Assembly (NCBI GenBank): GCA_964016875.1
Contig: OZ024724.1
Coordinates: 19,762,200 to 19,826,199, forward strand
DNA length: 64,000 nt
Origin: Fallopia convolvulus
Taxonomy: Eukaryota; Streptophyta; Magnoliopsida; Caryophyllales; Polygonaceae
Reading direction: 5' to 3'
The notes under the pieces are model-generated. The model worked only from the letters and a program-made list of their open reading frames with translations, was not told the DNA's origin and made no database searches. The translations under genes and the position numbers were made by a program. This document shows positions 9,398-20,581 of the stretch, piece by piece (position 1 is the stretch's first letter; each line of letters starts with the position of its first letter).

Positions 9398-10735
9398 ACC
9401 ATGAATGATTGGGAATTTAACTGGATTTGGAAACTTGACTTAATGCCTAAAACAAATATTTTTGTGAAAGATTTGTATCAAAGACCTTCCTACTAAAGAC
9501 CTCTTAATACAAAGACATATATAGTTGTCATATCAAAATGTCCATTACGCAGTCACCAAAATGAGACAAATGAGTATCTGTTCTTAGAATGCTCCTTTAC
9601 TACATAGACAATAATTTCAATTAATCCTCAATTTTCTGACATTCTAAAAGACATATCACATAGCCATAACACTTTGCCTCAAATCATTTAGAACTTGAAG
9701 AGGACATTACCGCAAAAGACTTTATGTCATCTATTTACTGTCTGGTGGGGAATATGCTTCTGGAGAAACCAAGTGGTTTTCAATCAAGACAACACTGGGC
9801 CATGTAGGGGTGCCAAGGAATTCATTCAAAGCCATACCATGTTGATACGAACCCGATGTGGATTCATATCGAAAACCGTTGTTGGTCAAGGGGTTGAGAC
9901 GCACCCGAGATGGATTGGTTTTTACGGGAAGGAGAACGTGGAATGAGTTTAGGGTAAAGGGATAATTTTATTAATTCATTTCATTGATTGATTCCCAACA
10001 TAACAAGCTAAAGGAGTATTTATAATAACCCTAATATCTAGATAATAAGAAAAATCTAATTGCTGAAATATTAAAAAGATATTCTTACTTAAAGATAAAA
10101 TCAAATCCCTAATTAAAAAAAAAGACAATATTCTAAAATTATAAATGATCCCTAATTAATTATAGCATATCACACGTGGTGGAATAATACAAAGAATATT
10201 GACGATGAGGCTGATGTGCCATCCGGAGTGTAGCAAACGAGGCCACGTAAATGCAAAAGAAAAGGGGAGAAACCTCAAAACTGATGTCAAAATAAACTTT
10301 GATGGATCGGAAAAAAAAAATGAAAAAGCAACTGCGACGTTTATCAGAAGAGACCAATTTGGAAACAATTAGCATGAATACAAAGAAAAGTGACTATTGG
10401 ACAGTGGAACAAGCAGAAGTAATGAGACTTTTTCAGGTTGTACAAGAAGCTCATAGAAACAATCTTAGGCACATAGAAATTGAAGGCGATAGTCTAATTG
10501 TGATCAATATGCTTAAGGAAAGTCGATCCAGTCCCTGGACAATTGACATGTTAATGGCATGCACTTTGGTTATGTTGCAGTCTTTCGAGGGGGTCATTAC
10601 CAAACATATCCATTGAGATTGTAATTCTGTGGCTGATTTGATTGTTAAGCTACACCATGATTGTAGTATCAATCCGATTCTTAACCATGAATGGGTCTTG
10701 ATCCTCATTCGTAAAGATGTCCTAAGCTGACCTAA
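9398..10735 (+). pseudogene. 3' end of LINE ORF2: zinc-binding RT region and RNase H
   Basis: In shifting frames, 9398-9480 reads like the 'WKWIWKLKVPPKIRIFLW' region of plant LINE reverse transcriptases (DWEFNWIWKLDLMPK). Around 9555-9600 it reads NETNEYLFLECSF, the zf-RVT type ET..HLFL.C motif, and 9740-9790 reads VWWGICFWRNQVVF. After an interrupting solo LTR, 10280-10735 carries an RVT_3-type RNase H domain: KINFDGS, then VEQAEVMRLFQVVQEA...NLRHIEIEGDSLIVINML, then CNSVADLIVKLHHD. Frameshifts and stops are frequent, so this is an old dead copy. The 5' part (endonuclease, main RT) is not found here. Confidence 0.75.
9843..10172 (-). repeat. Solo LTR inside the LINE remnant, family related to element P
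   Basis: The sequence runs from TGATACGA to GCATATCA on the + strand. Flanking 5-mers are CATGT (9838-9842) and CACGT (10173-10177), differing only by a change expected from methylated-CpG decay. Its inner sequence (..TATTTATAATAACCCTAAT.., ..AAATCCCTAATTAAAA..) parallels the P LTRs. It sits between LINE sequences that continue on both sides. Strand is inferred from the similarity to P. Confidence 0.8.
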
Positions 10736-10739
10736 TCTA

Positions 10740-11744
10740 TTTAATTATTACCTATTAAAAAATATTATATAAATAATACACGGGAATGTTTGGTAATGAC
10801 GCCCATTACAGCCCCCTTCATCTCATCCCGGGACGGCCCAATTAATTTTTTTCCTCAGCCGGCTTTTACTAACAGCACTAGGTCAGTCAGTTTTATTGCA
10901 ATTCAAATGGAAAGAAAGGATTAATGCACTATTTTCTTTTATATGTGTCCTTCTTTATAATTAAAGACTATCGTTTGAGCAAAATGTTTTAGGAAACGTC
11001 TCTTAATTAACTGTTTGAGATCCGATCATCAGCAATATCCATTGGATACCTTCCACTCCTAATTTCTTCATTTAAAAATATATATATCTTGGGTTGAGGA
11101 TATAATTCCCACAAAATTTAATGTTATTGAGTGGAAAGATTCATTTTGTAATAGTTCAAGTTTAAGAGGATAATTGTGTGATGGTTAGTGGGAAGCATGT
11201 AACTGCTTTTTTTTAACGTCATGGTATCCATGTAGTCAACCAGCAATTTCTAAAATTTGAGCATAAAGTTATTTGTAGGATAAACTATTCTGTTTTAGAT
11301 TAACCCAACATATGGTCCGTTTGTTTCTATATTAAAAATTGGTTAGAATGAGAAATCGGGTTGGAATAAGTTTCACACATATGAATTTCGCTAAGGTAGA
11401 CTTAATCTAGGTAGAGCTCGAAAAAATTGACCAGAAAAAGGTAGAGTTTAAAAAATCTTGACCATCAATTAATAAATAAAGCGTTGAGATTCATTCATTC
11501 TCTCTCATTTTTTTTCTTTTTATATTTTTAAAGGGTTTATTATTTTTGTGAGAAAATTTAGAAATATATCCATAGAGTTTTTTAGAATACTATATTGTAG
11601 CAGGACCGTACTCATATCCACCTCAAAAAAAAGGTATGAGCTCATATGTATATTGAGTGAATGATAATAAGCCATACCTAAACATTGATCCATGTCAAAC
11701 ATTAAAAAGAAGATAGACCATATCTAATCTGATTTTTTCTACTC
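10740..11744. other. Intergenic stretch, nothing recognised
   Basis: Mostly AT-rich, with no coding frame that resembles a known family and no clear transposon ends. Confidence 0.35.
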
Positions 11745-12120
11745 TGGTACTGATCGAGCGACGGCATCTACTACAAGTTTTCGACCCGTTCGTGATCGGC
11801 GTAGGCCTATTCGATTAAAAGATTATTATTAGTATTTTATTTCAATTAATGTAATTTTATATGTTGAGTGAGTCACTCCTTCTCGGGTTTTCTTTACGGT
11901 TCTTTCCCGGGACGCCTTTCTTGAACCGTTAGGGCTTAGTATAAATATCCTGCTTTATTCTAATAATTAATACTTCGTAACAGGAAATAGTTTGCCCTAA
12001 TTGTCTTTTCTCCCTCCCTTCTTACGTCTCTCTCTCCCTCCTGACCGCAGGCCATTCCCTTTGGTTTGATAACTGATCTCGAGCTTATTTGGTACTCCCT
12101 AGGTTCTAGGGTTTGTATCA
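11745..12120 (+). repeat. 5' LTR of element O
   Basis: A 376-bp LTR starting TGGTACTGATCGAGCG (the canonical TGATAC start seems mutated) and ending TTTGTATCA. It matches 48648-49003 along most of its length. TATAAATA near 11941-11948, also present in the other LTR, is the likely TATA box of the element's promoter. Confidence 0.88.
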
Positions 12121-12136
12121 ACTGGTGCTTTCATCC
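12121..12136 (+). promoter_or_regulatory. Primer-binding site of element O
   Basis: ACTGGTGCTTTCATCC lies directly after the 5' LTR, where a tRNA 3' end would prime reverse transcription. The same position in element P has a diverged form. I cannot name the tRNA with certainty. Confidence 0.6.
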
Positions 12137-12154
12137 CGTACTCATTCGTAAATC

Positions 12155-12667
12155 ATGACTGACAATGAGGAGGAAACTTCTGAAGTTACCGGGAATAAGA
12201 TGACTTTCAATACCATCATGCAGAACTTGCAAAATTTGATGTTGGAAAATCGCCAAAGCTGCCATGATCACGAAGTGCAGCGACGACGCGTTGATCAAGT
12301 GTTTCACATCCTTGAAACTCGTCATATTATGGACACTAATGCTCATGGAGTGCTTGCTAAAAGTCCATTTCAGGGAAACCCTAGGGTTAATCCTCCTCCA
12401 GCGAATCCGCCGCCCGCTTTACCACAACAGCAGCCACAAAATCAACCTCTAATCGGAGGTATTCAGCAACCGATTGATCGTGCATCTAAAATTCAAGTGG
12501 ATGCTCCTTGTTTTAATGGCTTGGACCCGGCGGGCTGGGTTTACAAGGTACATGATTACTTTGATTACATTCAGACCAGTGCTCAGGAACGACTTCAGTT
12601 AGTTGGGTTATTGATTGATCACCCGGCTTCTGACTGGTTTCGATATCAGTGTCGTAATCAGGGTCTT
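12155..12667 (+). pseudogene. gag N-terminal part of element O
   Basis: An open frame from ATG (MTDNEEETSEV..) has a coiled-coil-like N-terminus (MQNLQNLMLENRQSCHDHE), a Pro/Gln-rich spacer, and then a retrotransposon gag domain starting DAPCFNGLDPAGWVYKVHDYF and ending DWFRYQCRNQGL. The frame is cut by the start of X LTR at 12668. The continuation (LTWEVFLEAVKQRL) is found at 44631. Gag forms the virus-like particle. The remaining piece alone cannot work. Confidence 0.9.
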
Positions 12668-14205
12668 TGATAGCTTGCATTTAGGTATAGTTTAGATGCA
12701 TGTTTTATGTTTATTTTGCATGGTTTTATCTAACTTTAGTATAGTTCTTAGGTTTTTAGGTTTTGTAAGAAATTCGGGTTTTGCGCTTATTTTGTTCGGT
12801 TTTGCAGATCTTTAGGTAAACAAGCATGGATGGGATGGATCTTAGATGATTGTGGTGGAGTTTGATGAAGCTTAGAGTGATACAAGTGAAGATTATAAGA
12901 GCTAAAGCCCAAGAGGTTGTGGAAAAAGAATGCTTAAATTCAGGCAATGCATTGGAGTTTTTTTTTTGACACCTCTATCTTGCAATGCTTGGTTTGGGAA
13001 CTATAGTGGTCGGATGAAGCTGCATTTGTTATTATAGGTAAGCTATTTCAAAGAGGTACAATTCATGTTCGTACTCCGAGTCCAAATTCCAACTCCCAAG
13101 GGGTCAAAACAGCCTCTAAAGTGTCACATGAATACTAAACCGAGGGTAAAAGCGCGGGTTAGCATGTAAAAGCGCGGGTGCACTTTTGGAGGTCAAGATG
13201 CGCAATTGGGTTTCTATCTGGAGATGTCTTAGGTCGAGAATTGGGCTTAGTTTTGGGCTTGGCTTTATCATTTCAACGTGTTGTCTTGTATGGCTTGTGA
13301 GGATTTGTTTCCTTGGATATCTTTAGTAGTTTTAAGAGATACTTTAAAATCTTGTTAGTTTTGTCTTTTTTATAATTTAGATAATATTTTGGAGGCTAGG
13401 GTTTTATCTTTCAAGGAGCAAACTTTGAACCTTTGTAAGTTTTTTTCAATTTAATTATGCATTGCTAAATTCTTTGTATTTGACTAGTTGAAATCATAGA
13501 TTGCATATTATTGTGAGATTTAATTGATTCTCAACAACATGAATAGGTTTTAGGGTTTTTATTGCTAAATTCCCTGTGCTTAATTGAATCAGAATTATTC
13601 TAGGGTTTTGTTAGCTTGATCACCTAATAGAATTTCTAGTTTAATTTACAACTAATCTGATTAATGCCCATTCGGGGTTAATTACATAAAGTAGCAACTA
13701 TAATTGTTTGGACTCGTTCGGGCTATTCAATTGTAGAAGAGAATAAATCCACAAATAACTTAGATGTCTGTTTGCTATAAGTGTTTGTTTCTATTGATAA
13801 CTTTATTCGTAAAGTTGTTGTTTAATTGAATCTAGACGTTGTTTTAGGTTGTTAAATGATTAGGGTTGTTTAGACTGTTAGTTCTTTCAACTAGAATTGA
13901 AGTTTGGGTCATAATCCTTAGTAGGAGTATAATCCACAATAGATTATTCAAGTGAATTGAGAATCAAGAGAATCAATGATCAATAAGCATATCTATGATG
14001 GATGTAATTAGTTGAACACGCTTTCCTCATACTTGTTTAACACAATCATCTTTGTATTCATATTTACTTTTTAGTTTGCATCTTAGTCTAGATAATCATT
14101 CACAACCCCCCCATATTAGTTACTTGGCACTCAAGTTAAACACTTTTACACGAGTCTCTGTGGGATCGACCCTTAATTACCATTCTACTAAGTTTGGTTA
14201 AGTTA
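12668..14205 (+). repeat. X LTR-a, first and largest segment
   Basis: The LTR starts TGATAGCTTGCATTTAGG and runs to the Y1 insertion. Its remaining pieces lie at 22432-22445 and about 23808-23841, giving an LTR of about 1.58 kb. The U5-like end includes GTGGGATCGACCCTTA. It lacks the 1.1-kb deletion seen in LTR-b and LTR-c. The final A of the target TSD (AGTTA, 14201-14205) belongs to it. Confidence 0.85.
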
Positions 14206-15133
14206 TGATGTGAACCCCGTTGAAGGATTCACGAAGGATCGACCGTTGGACTCGTAATTGGTCTTCTCTTGCGAATTTGGATAGGTTTGAGCCGAATGAA
14301 CGACTAGACTTTGATGAGAAAGAAGTGAAAGGATGAGAAGGTGATCTCTTTGGAGGGAGACCGGAAGAATATGGGATGAGAAGAGAATAGGGATGACGCC
14401 TTAACAAGATGGTCTGGAGAAATCTCGACAGCAATTCGGTATCTAAATTCAAGCGTAAGAAATAAGGGAGGGGCGTGCCTCTTTTATAGAGGAAGGGGCA
14501 CGCAAACCCTAGTCTTTCAACCTAGTGGCAAGGGCGGCGTAAGGGGGAGGCACGGCGGCCCAAGACGCAAGCCCAAGCCCAAAACTCCTAAAAATAGAAA
14601 TGACTTAATAGGAAATGTTTCGGAAAGGAAATAGTACTAAAAATAGCAAGAAACATAGGCAAGTCACGGTGGCCTAGTCGCGAGTGTCGCGACAAGGCCG
14701 TGACAAGGCTGTGGCGCGCCAAGGGCGTGTCGCGACGCTGGCAAGCGCGCGGCACGGCTTCGGCAACGCCGAGGCTGGTGCGCACCCGGACCTCAAGTGT
14801 CGAGGACGAGGCGCACCGGAACCTCAAGGTACCATGCCGGGGTGGCTTGACTTGACATGAAGCTCGGCGGTCGCGATTGGGACGGTGTCGAGAATGGGGT
14901 TCTCGGCACTGCGGTGCGATGCATCGTGCTGGTGACTCGGCGCATCTGCGATGGTGACGAGGCACGTGAAGAGGGACGCGCCAGCGGTTACGCCATGGCT
15001 TGCGACGGCCCGCGCGATGATGGACGAAGTGGCTCGGGTTATGGCCCGAGTCCTGGCTCGTCTGATCGGTCCATCGGAGCGCACGGACATGTCATCCTCG
15101 TCTTAGCTAGCCGTCGTGGTGGGGCTCACATCA
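14206..15133 (-). repeat. 3' LTR of Y copy 1
   Basis: 928 bp, starting TGATGTGAACCCC and ending GGGGCTCACATCA on the + strand. It contains a strong GC-rich hairpin at 14665-14702 (arms holding CACGG..GGCCT..GTCGCGA and complement). Confidence 0.9.
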
Positions 15134-15714
15134 CCCTCCCCCCCTTGGGTGGGAAACGTCCCCGTTTCCTCGTCATGATACTCGGAATCCACATAAGGAG
15201 AGAGATCCAAGACATTAAAGGAACCGGAAACGTTGTATTTACCCGGGAGGTCGAGGATATAAGCGTTGTCGTTGATGCGCCGGAGGACCTTGAAGGGACC
15301 GTCCCCCCGTGGGTGAAGCTTTGTCTTCCGAGCAGTGGGAAAACGTTCTTTCCGGAGATGGACCCACACCAAATCTCCGGGCTCGAAGATCAAAGCGCGG
15401 CGCCCCTTGTTGCGTTGGGCCGCGTATTGATCCGAGCATCGCAGCAGCTGCGCCTTGGTGCGCTCATGTAAGCGTCTGATATGGTCGGCGCGGTTGGCCG
15501 CGTCAACATGCTCCTCGGGCTTGAAGGGCAAAGGCACCAAATCCATAGGCGTGTGAGGATTACGCCCGTAGACCACTTCGAAAGGGGTCATCTTCGTCGC
15601 AGAGTGGAAGGACCTGTTATATACAAACTCAACATGACAAAGTAAGTCCTCCCACCGACGTGGGTTTGCCTTGAGCATCGTCCGAAGAAGAGTGCTCAAG
15701 GTCCGATTGGTCAC
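15103..15714 (-). pseudogene. Integrase C-terminal part, Y copy 1
   Basis: The frame continues integrase beyond a premature TAG. It reads MTNRTLSTLLRTML...RWEDLL..VEFVYNRSFHSATKMTPFEVVYGRNPHTPMDLVPLP, then a GPY/F-type C-terminal module (GDLVWVHLRKERFP..RKTKLHPRGDGPFKVLRRINDNAYILDLP) and a short acidic tail. The tail runs into the polypurine tract and the LTR. No chromodomain follows. The part with the catalytic Glu lies just upstream of this Met, separated from the main integrase frame by the stop. Confidence 0.88.
15134..15146 (-). promoter_or_regulatory. Polypurine tract of Y copy 1
   Basis: On the minus strand this reads AAGGGGGGGAGGG directly upstream of the 3' LTR. Confidence 0.75.
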
Positions 15715-15732
15715 CTCAGTCTGACCATCGGT

Positions 15733-16392
15733 CTAGGGGTGATAAGATGTGGAAAATTGGAGTTGTGTCCCTAACTTCCCCCAAAGTGTTCTCCAAAAGT
15801 GGCTGCAGAATTTGGTATCCCTATCACTAACAATAGTTCTAGGAATACCATGTAACTTCACCACATGTTCGAAGAACAAATTAGCGATTTCCACCGCGTT
15901 GTTTGTCCCCTTACATGCAATAAAGTGGGCCATTTTGGAAAAGTGGTCCACGACTACAAATATGGAGTCCTTTCCATGCCTTGACGTCGGAAGGCCCGTA
16001 ATAAAATCCATCGAAAGATCTTCCCACGGGGCGTCCGGAATTGGAAGTGGCGTGTAAAGTCCATGCGGTTGGGACCGAGACTTGGAAATATGACACGGCA
16101 CACAACTTTGACAATACTTGTTAACATCCCGAGCAATATGAGGCCAAAAGAAATGTTCACGAAGTGCTGCCAAGGTTTTGGCTATGCCAAAGTGGCCTCG
16201 GCCATCATGAGCCTCTTGGAGCAATAGGTGTCTCATCGAAGAGGCCGGAATGCAAAGCTTCCCAGCTCGGTAAAGAAAACCATTGTCCAAGAAGAAGGAC
16301 TCATGGATCCGCGAATGCTCAAGCTCTTTTATGATTGAGGAGAAGTACGGATCTGAGGCGTACAACTCCTTGATCATAGAAAAACCGAGCAT
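15733..16392 (-). pseudogene. Integrase zinc and catalytic core, Y copy 1
   Basis: Integrase joins the cDNA to host DNA. The HHCC zinc domain is visible (HLLLQEAHDGRGHFG ... CQSCVPC). Catalytic Asp residues sit in MDFITGLP and VSDRDTKF. The frame stops at STSYHP with an in-frame TAG just before the DGQTE segment that carries the catalytic Glu. An in-frame TAA also separates it from the RNase H frame upstream, so the Met at 16392 is not a true polyprotein start. The same stops occur in copies 2 and 3. Confidence 0.9.
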
Positions 16393-17982
16393 TTAAGAAT
16401 GTAATCGGGTGAGTAAAATGTACCTTCGAGAGAGAGCGTCGGCGACGACGTTCTCTTTTCCTTTCTTATGAGCAATGACGTAAGGGAACGTCTCCATAAA
16501 CTCAACCCAACGGGCGTGGCGCCTATTCAGAGTCGTTTGACTCTTAAGATAAGCCAAGGTCGCGTGATCCGTATGAATTACGAACTCGCTTGGCCAGAGA
16601 TAATGCTGCCACGTTTTTAGGACCCGAATAAGAGCGTAAAGCTCTTTATCATAGGTCGGATAATTGAGTGTATCCCCAGCTAGCTTTTCGCTAAAGTAAG
16701 CGATAAGCCTTTGTTCTTGAAGGAGTACGCCGCCAATACCATAGTCGGAAGCGTCGCACTCGATCTCGAAACGCTTTGAAAAGTCCGGCAATTGCAGGAC
16801 CGGGGCTCGGCATAAAGCATCTTTCAAGGCCTCGAAGGCGGCCTCGTGATGCGGCATCCACTTTATTGTGGCTGCCTTCTTGGTCAAAGAATGAAGTGGC
16901 CCGGCGATAGAACTAAAGTCCTTGACGAATCGCCTATAGAAACCAGCTAGCCCCAAAAAAGAACGAACCATTGTCGGGGTCGTTGGGGTTGGCCACTCAC
17001 GGATGGCCCAGATTTTGTCAGAATCCACTCGTAGGCCATCCTTGGATACGACGAAGCAAAGAAAATTCGTCGTATCTGAGCAAAACACACACTTGTCCAA
17101 ATTTACATATAAAGAGTGTTCGCGGAGGCAATCTAACACCTGCCTAAGGTGCCCCGCGTGAGAGTCTAAAGTCCTACTATAAACCAAAATGTCGTCAAAA
17201 TACACGACGACGAAAAGTTCCAAAAATTTACTCAAAACAAAGTTCATAAGACGCATAAAGGTAGAAGGAGCATTAGTGAGGCCAAAGGGCATCACCAACC
17301 ACTCATAAAGACCATGTTTGGTCTTGAAAGCCGTCTTCCACTCGTCCCCTTCTTGCATCTGAATCTGATGGTAGCCGCTCCTCAAATCAATCTTCGAAAA
17401 CAGCACAGCTCTATGCAATTCGTCTAACATGTCGTCCAAGCGGGGAATCGGGTGACGGTACTTGATGGTGATTTGGTAGATGGCACGGCAGTCCACGCAC
17501 ATCCTCCAAGAACCATCCTTCTTCGGCACCAAAATAACCAGGCCCGCACACGGGCTAAGGGACTCTCGAACATAGCCTTTGTCCAAAAGAGATTGGACTT
17601 GGCGTTGAAGCTCTTGAGTCTCCTTAGGCGACGCCCTATACGCAGCCCGGTTTGGCAATGAAGCGCCGGGAATGAGGCCTATGCGATGCTCGATCCCCCG
17701 AATAGGTGGTAACCCGTCGGGGAGCTCGGCAGGCATAATATCCGAGAACTCCTGAAGCAAGTCAGAAATAGAAGGGGGTAATACATGTGTCTTATCTATG
17801 GATATATTAAATAATGGAGACAAGAGAAAGAAAGTAGTACTCCCCTCAATGTGTTTGACCACCTCGCGCCGACGACATAGGAATAGCCGGTCTTGCACCG
17901 AGCCGAGAAGAGGGGGCTCGGCATCCTCACTTGTCCGAGGTGTTCCGTGTGCGCTAAGCTGCTGGCCACCAGAATCTTGCAT
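16393..17982 (-). pseudogene. Reverse transcriptase and RNase H, Y copy 1
   Basis: A 529-residue open frame. The RT begins after a linker (IEHRIGLIPGASLPNRAAYR) and shows LVILVPKKDGSWRMCVDCRA, FSKIDLRSGYHQIQM, MPFGLTNAPSTFMRLMN and the catalytic box YFDDILVYS. RNase H follows with FEIECDASDYGIGGVL, YDKELYAL, FVIHTDHATLAYL and ENVVADALSRR. RT copies the RNA genome and RNase H removes the template. The Met at 17982 lies in a linker and is probably not a start, since gag-PR sits upstream in other frames. The frame ends in TAA just before integrase. RT and RNase H motifs themselves look intact. Confidence 0.92.
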
Positions 17983-18272
17983 TGAGAAGGATTGAGTCCA
18001 GGCGCGCCGCTGGAATGGTGTTGGTTCGAGCCAGCGCCGCTGGGCGCGGCCGCTGGCGCGTCGCGACGCGCAGTCGAGGACGACAGCGGCGTCCGTGGCT
18101 CCGTCTTCATTTTGTGTCGGCGTTTCTGTTCTCGATCTTCACGAACACCAGAATTTGGTGTTTGGACACCAGAAACGCCGACCAAACTGTCCTCAAGGCC
18201 AGAAGCGTCGTTTGATGATGCATTCGGCGTTGGCGCGACCTTTGCATTGTCCCGAGCGTTGGCTTGTTGCCT

Positions 18273-19541
18273 TTAGGCCTCATCCTCCAAAGCTTCACTC
18301 GGAGACATAGGTAAGATGGTCACGCGTTTACCATGGTAATTGAACATATATGTGTTCAACCGGCCATCGTAAATCACGTGACGGTCAAATTGCCATGGAC
18401 GGCCAAGAAGGAGATGGGTGGCGTCCATGTCAGTGACATCAAAAAGAATAGAATCGGAATAAAAACCAATGGAGAAGGAAAGATTAACCTGTTTTTTGAT
18501 CCAATGATCGCCATCGTTGGAAATCCAAGCAAGCTTGTAGGGCCGAGGATGATCCGTTTGTGGCAACTTAAAATGATCGACCACTTTCCTTGACAAGAAG
18601 TTTTCGCAGGATCCCGAATTTATAATCACACTTAGGGAAACATTTTGTACCAAACACCGAGTACGGAAAATGTTTTCTCGTTGATTGGTGGGCACAGCTT
18701 CCCTCATGCTAAGCGCTCGGCGCGTCACTAGCAATAGTTTGTCGACGCCGACATCGATGTCCGAAGGGCCACAATATGCACCATCTTCGATTGGCGCGGC
18801 GTCATCTTCCTCCGACTCATCCTCATCCACACTCTCGTATGCCGCAGATTGAGCCGAGAAAAGCACTCGCTTCGTGTTAGGGCAATCGCGTTTCAAGTGC
18901 CCTCGGCCACCACATAGATAGCACTCGATGTCTCGAATCCTTTGTGGGGGAGGGGCTGCCTTGTCACGGTTTTGTCCCACCGAAGCGCCCTTGGAGTCCG
19001 TCGCTTGAGTACCTACCTTAGATTTAGCAAAAGAAGGAGGAACAAACTTGTTAGTACCTAAAGCGGATGGACTAGGGGAAGAATTATACCTTGCAAATGT
19101 GGACGTCTTCGGCCTCTTGAATTGCTTGTAAAGCTCCATGGCCGTGTGTATCAAACGCCCCAAGTCTTTGATTGGCAAGACAACGAACCGATCCCGGATC
19201 CATTGGTGGAGTCCCGCCACGAAATGAGACCTCAACGCCCTCGGGGAAGCGCTAATGCCGGCCTTGAAGAATAAATCTTCACGGTATGCAAAGAACTCCT
19301 CCGGAGTCATGGAACCTTGTCGAGCATCTTGAATCAAGATCCGAACTTTTTCCTTGTAATCGGGTGGGATAAACTTCCTCTTCATTATAAACACAAGTTG
19401 ATGCCATTCGGTTATGGGGGCTTTACCCTTTCGGGCCCGATCCGATTCGAATCGGTTCCACCACATCCGAGTGGCACCCTTGAAATGAAGGGTCACCACC
19501 TCGACTTTCTCGTGCTCCTCATAATGGCAATGCTTGAGCAC
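18273..19541 (-). pseudogene. gag domain, zinc knuckle and protease, Y copy 1
   Basis: A 422-residue frame. The gag capsid region reads VVTLHFKGATRMWWNRFE..., RKFIPPDYKEKV, GSMTPEEFFAYREDLFFKAG and LRSHFVAGL. A CCHC zinc knuckle (CYLCGGRGHLKRDC) for RNA packaging is followed by an acidic linker. An aspartic protease domain follows, with IINSGSCENFLS and the flap-distal motif THLLLGRPWQFD. The protease active site has Asn where D(S/T)G is required, so it should be inactive. An upstream stop separates this frame from the gag N-terminus and another follows ALEDEA. Confidence 0.9.
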
Positions 19542-19587
19542 GTGCTCGGTTCCCTACAACCAAGAAATAAACTCGTCAGGGTTGTAA

Positions 19588-20581
19588 TTACCAAAAAAAG
19601 TCCTCAAATTTTACCTTGACGTCGCGGCGTGATACATGCGCCGGACGCTCATTTGCAGCGCGCCGGTTGGCACGCGGAGGCGGAGTGTGTCGGCGTCGGG
19701 TGCCTCGGCTGGACCCGTCGCTGCCATCGTTGGTGCTCTTGGTTTTGGTCTTGGCGACTCTGATCCCCGTTGCGCCGAGGCCAATCGCGGTTGTCACGGC
19801 CCTCGAGCCGATCATATTCCGCGCGCTTCACGGGCAACTTGGGTTGCGGAATCCAATCTCGATCCCAATCTATCCACTCCTCCGAATCATGGACCGGAGG
19901 GTGGTCAAAATCCTCCTCGGAATCCTCCCCGTACTCCGTCATAGATTCCTCAGATTCCGAATATGGAGTTGTGGGGCTTTGATGGCCTCGATAGTCATTG
20001 ACATCGAAGTCATCTCGGCCTTTGGATTTCTTTTTTCTAGCCGTCGGGGTGACCGCCTTTTTCTTCTTTTTTGATTTTTGACGCCGCCACTCCTCGGAGT
20101 CATACTCCTCATCGGAGTGAACGTCAACAACGTCTTCCACCTGTTGAGCTTGATTAGTGGGTCGGCTTTCCTTCATAGATTCCAATCCTTGGATTCCATT
20201 CGGGTTAGACGACTCCACCAAAGGGCCTTTGCCTTTCTCCTGCGCCGAAGCCCGCGGAACCGAGACGCCGTGTGGCGTTACGCTCGGAATCGCGTGTTGC
20301 GTATGATTGGTCATGGCTGGTGGTGCCGCTTGCTGAGTTAGGAACCTCGTCATCAAGCCTTCGAGGTTGGCGAAGCGCGCCTCTAGTGCCGCTAGACCCG
20401 CAGCGGGCGCGAGACCGGCCTGCGGCACGGCACCGGGCACCGTCGCGGTTGGTGCACCGAGAAGACTCGGTTGAAGCTGCGGCTGGTTTTGTGGGTTTGG
20501 TGGTTATTGATTTGTGATTCCTTGCTGGTTTGAATGCTCATCCCCTTCCATACTACCGTCTCCAATCTCAACCATAGACAT
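19588..20581 (-). pseudogene. gag N-terminal region, Y copy 1
   Basis: The probable gag start is the ATG at 20581 (MSMVEIGDGSMEGDEH..). An in-frame TAA follows after about 25 codons, and the frame then stays open to 19649 (..LAALEARFANLEGLMTRFL.., acidic and Lys-rich stretches, DHPPVHDSEEWIDWDRDW). Another frame at 19588-19650 ends KVKFEDFF before a stop. It is a disordered, charged N-terminus typical of gypsy gag. At least two stops and a frameshift separate it from the capsid domain. Confidence 0.7.

Noticed and set aside
14588..15090. Arg-rich minus-strand frames in the Y LTRs (also at 21847-22422 and 27962-28464)
   Set aside because: LTR sequence is not expected to code; the open frames follow from high GC content and contain no known domain.
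14857..15471. Plus-strand 204-codon frame, repeated at 28231-28845 and partly at 41587-42200
   Set aside because: It is antisense to the Y 3' LTR and integrase C-terminus; its conservation is explained by the duplication.
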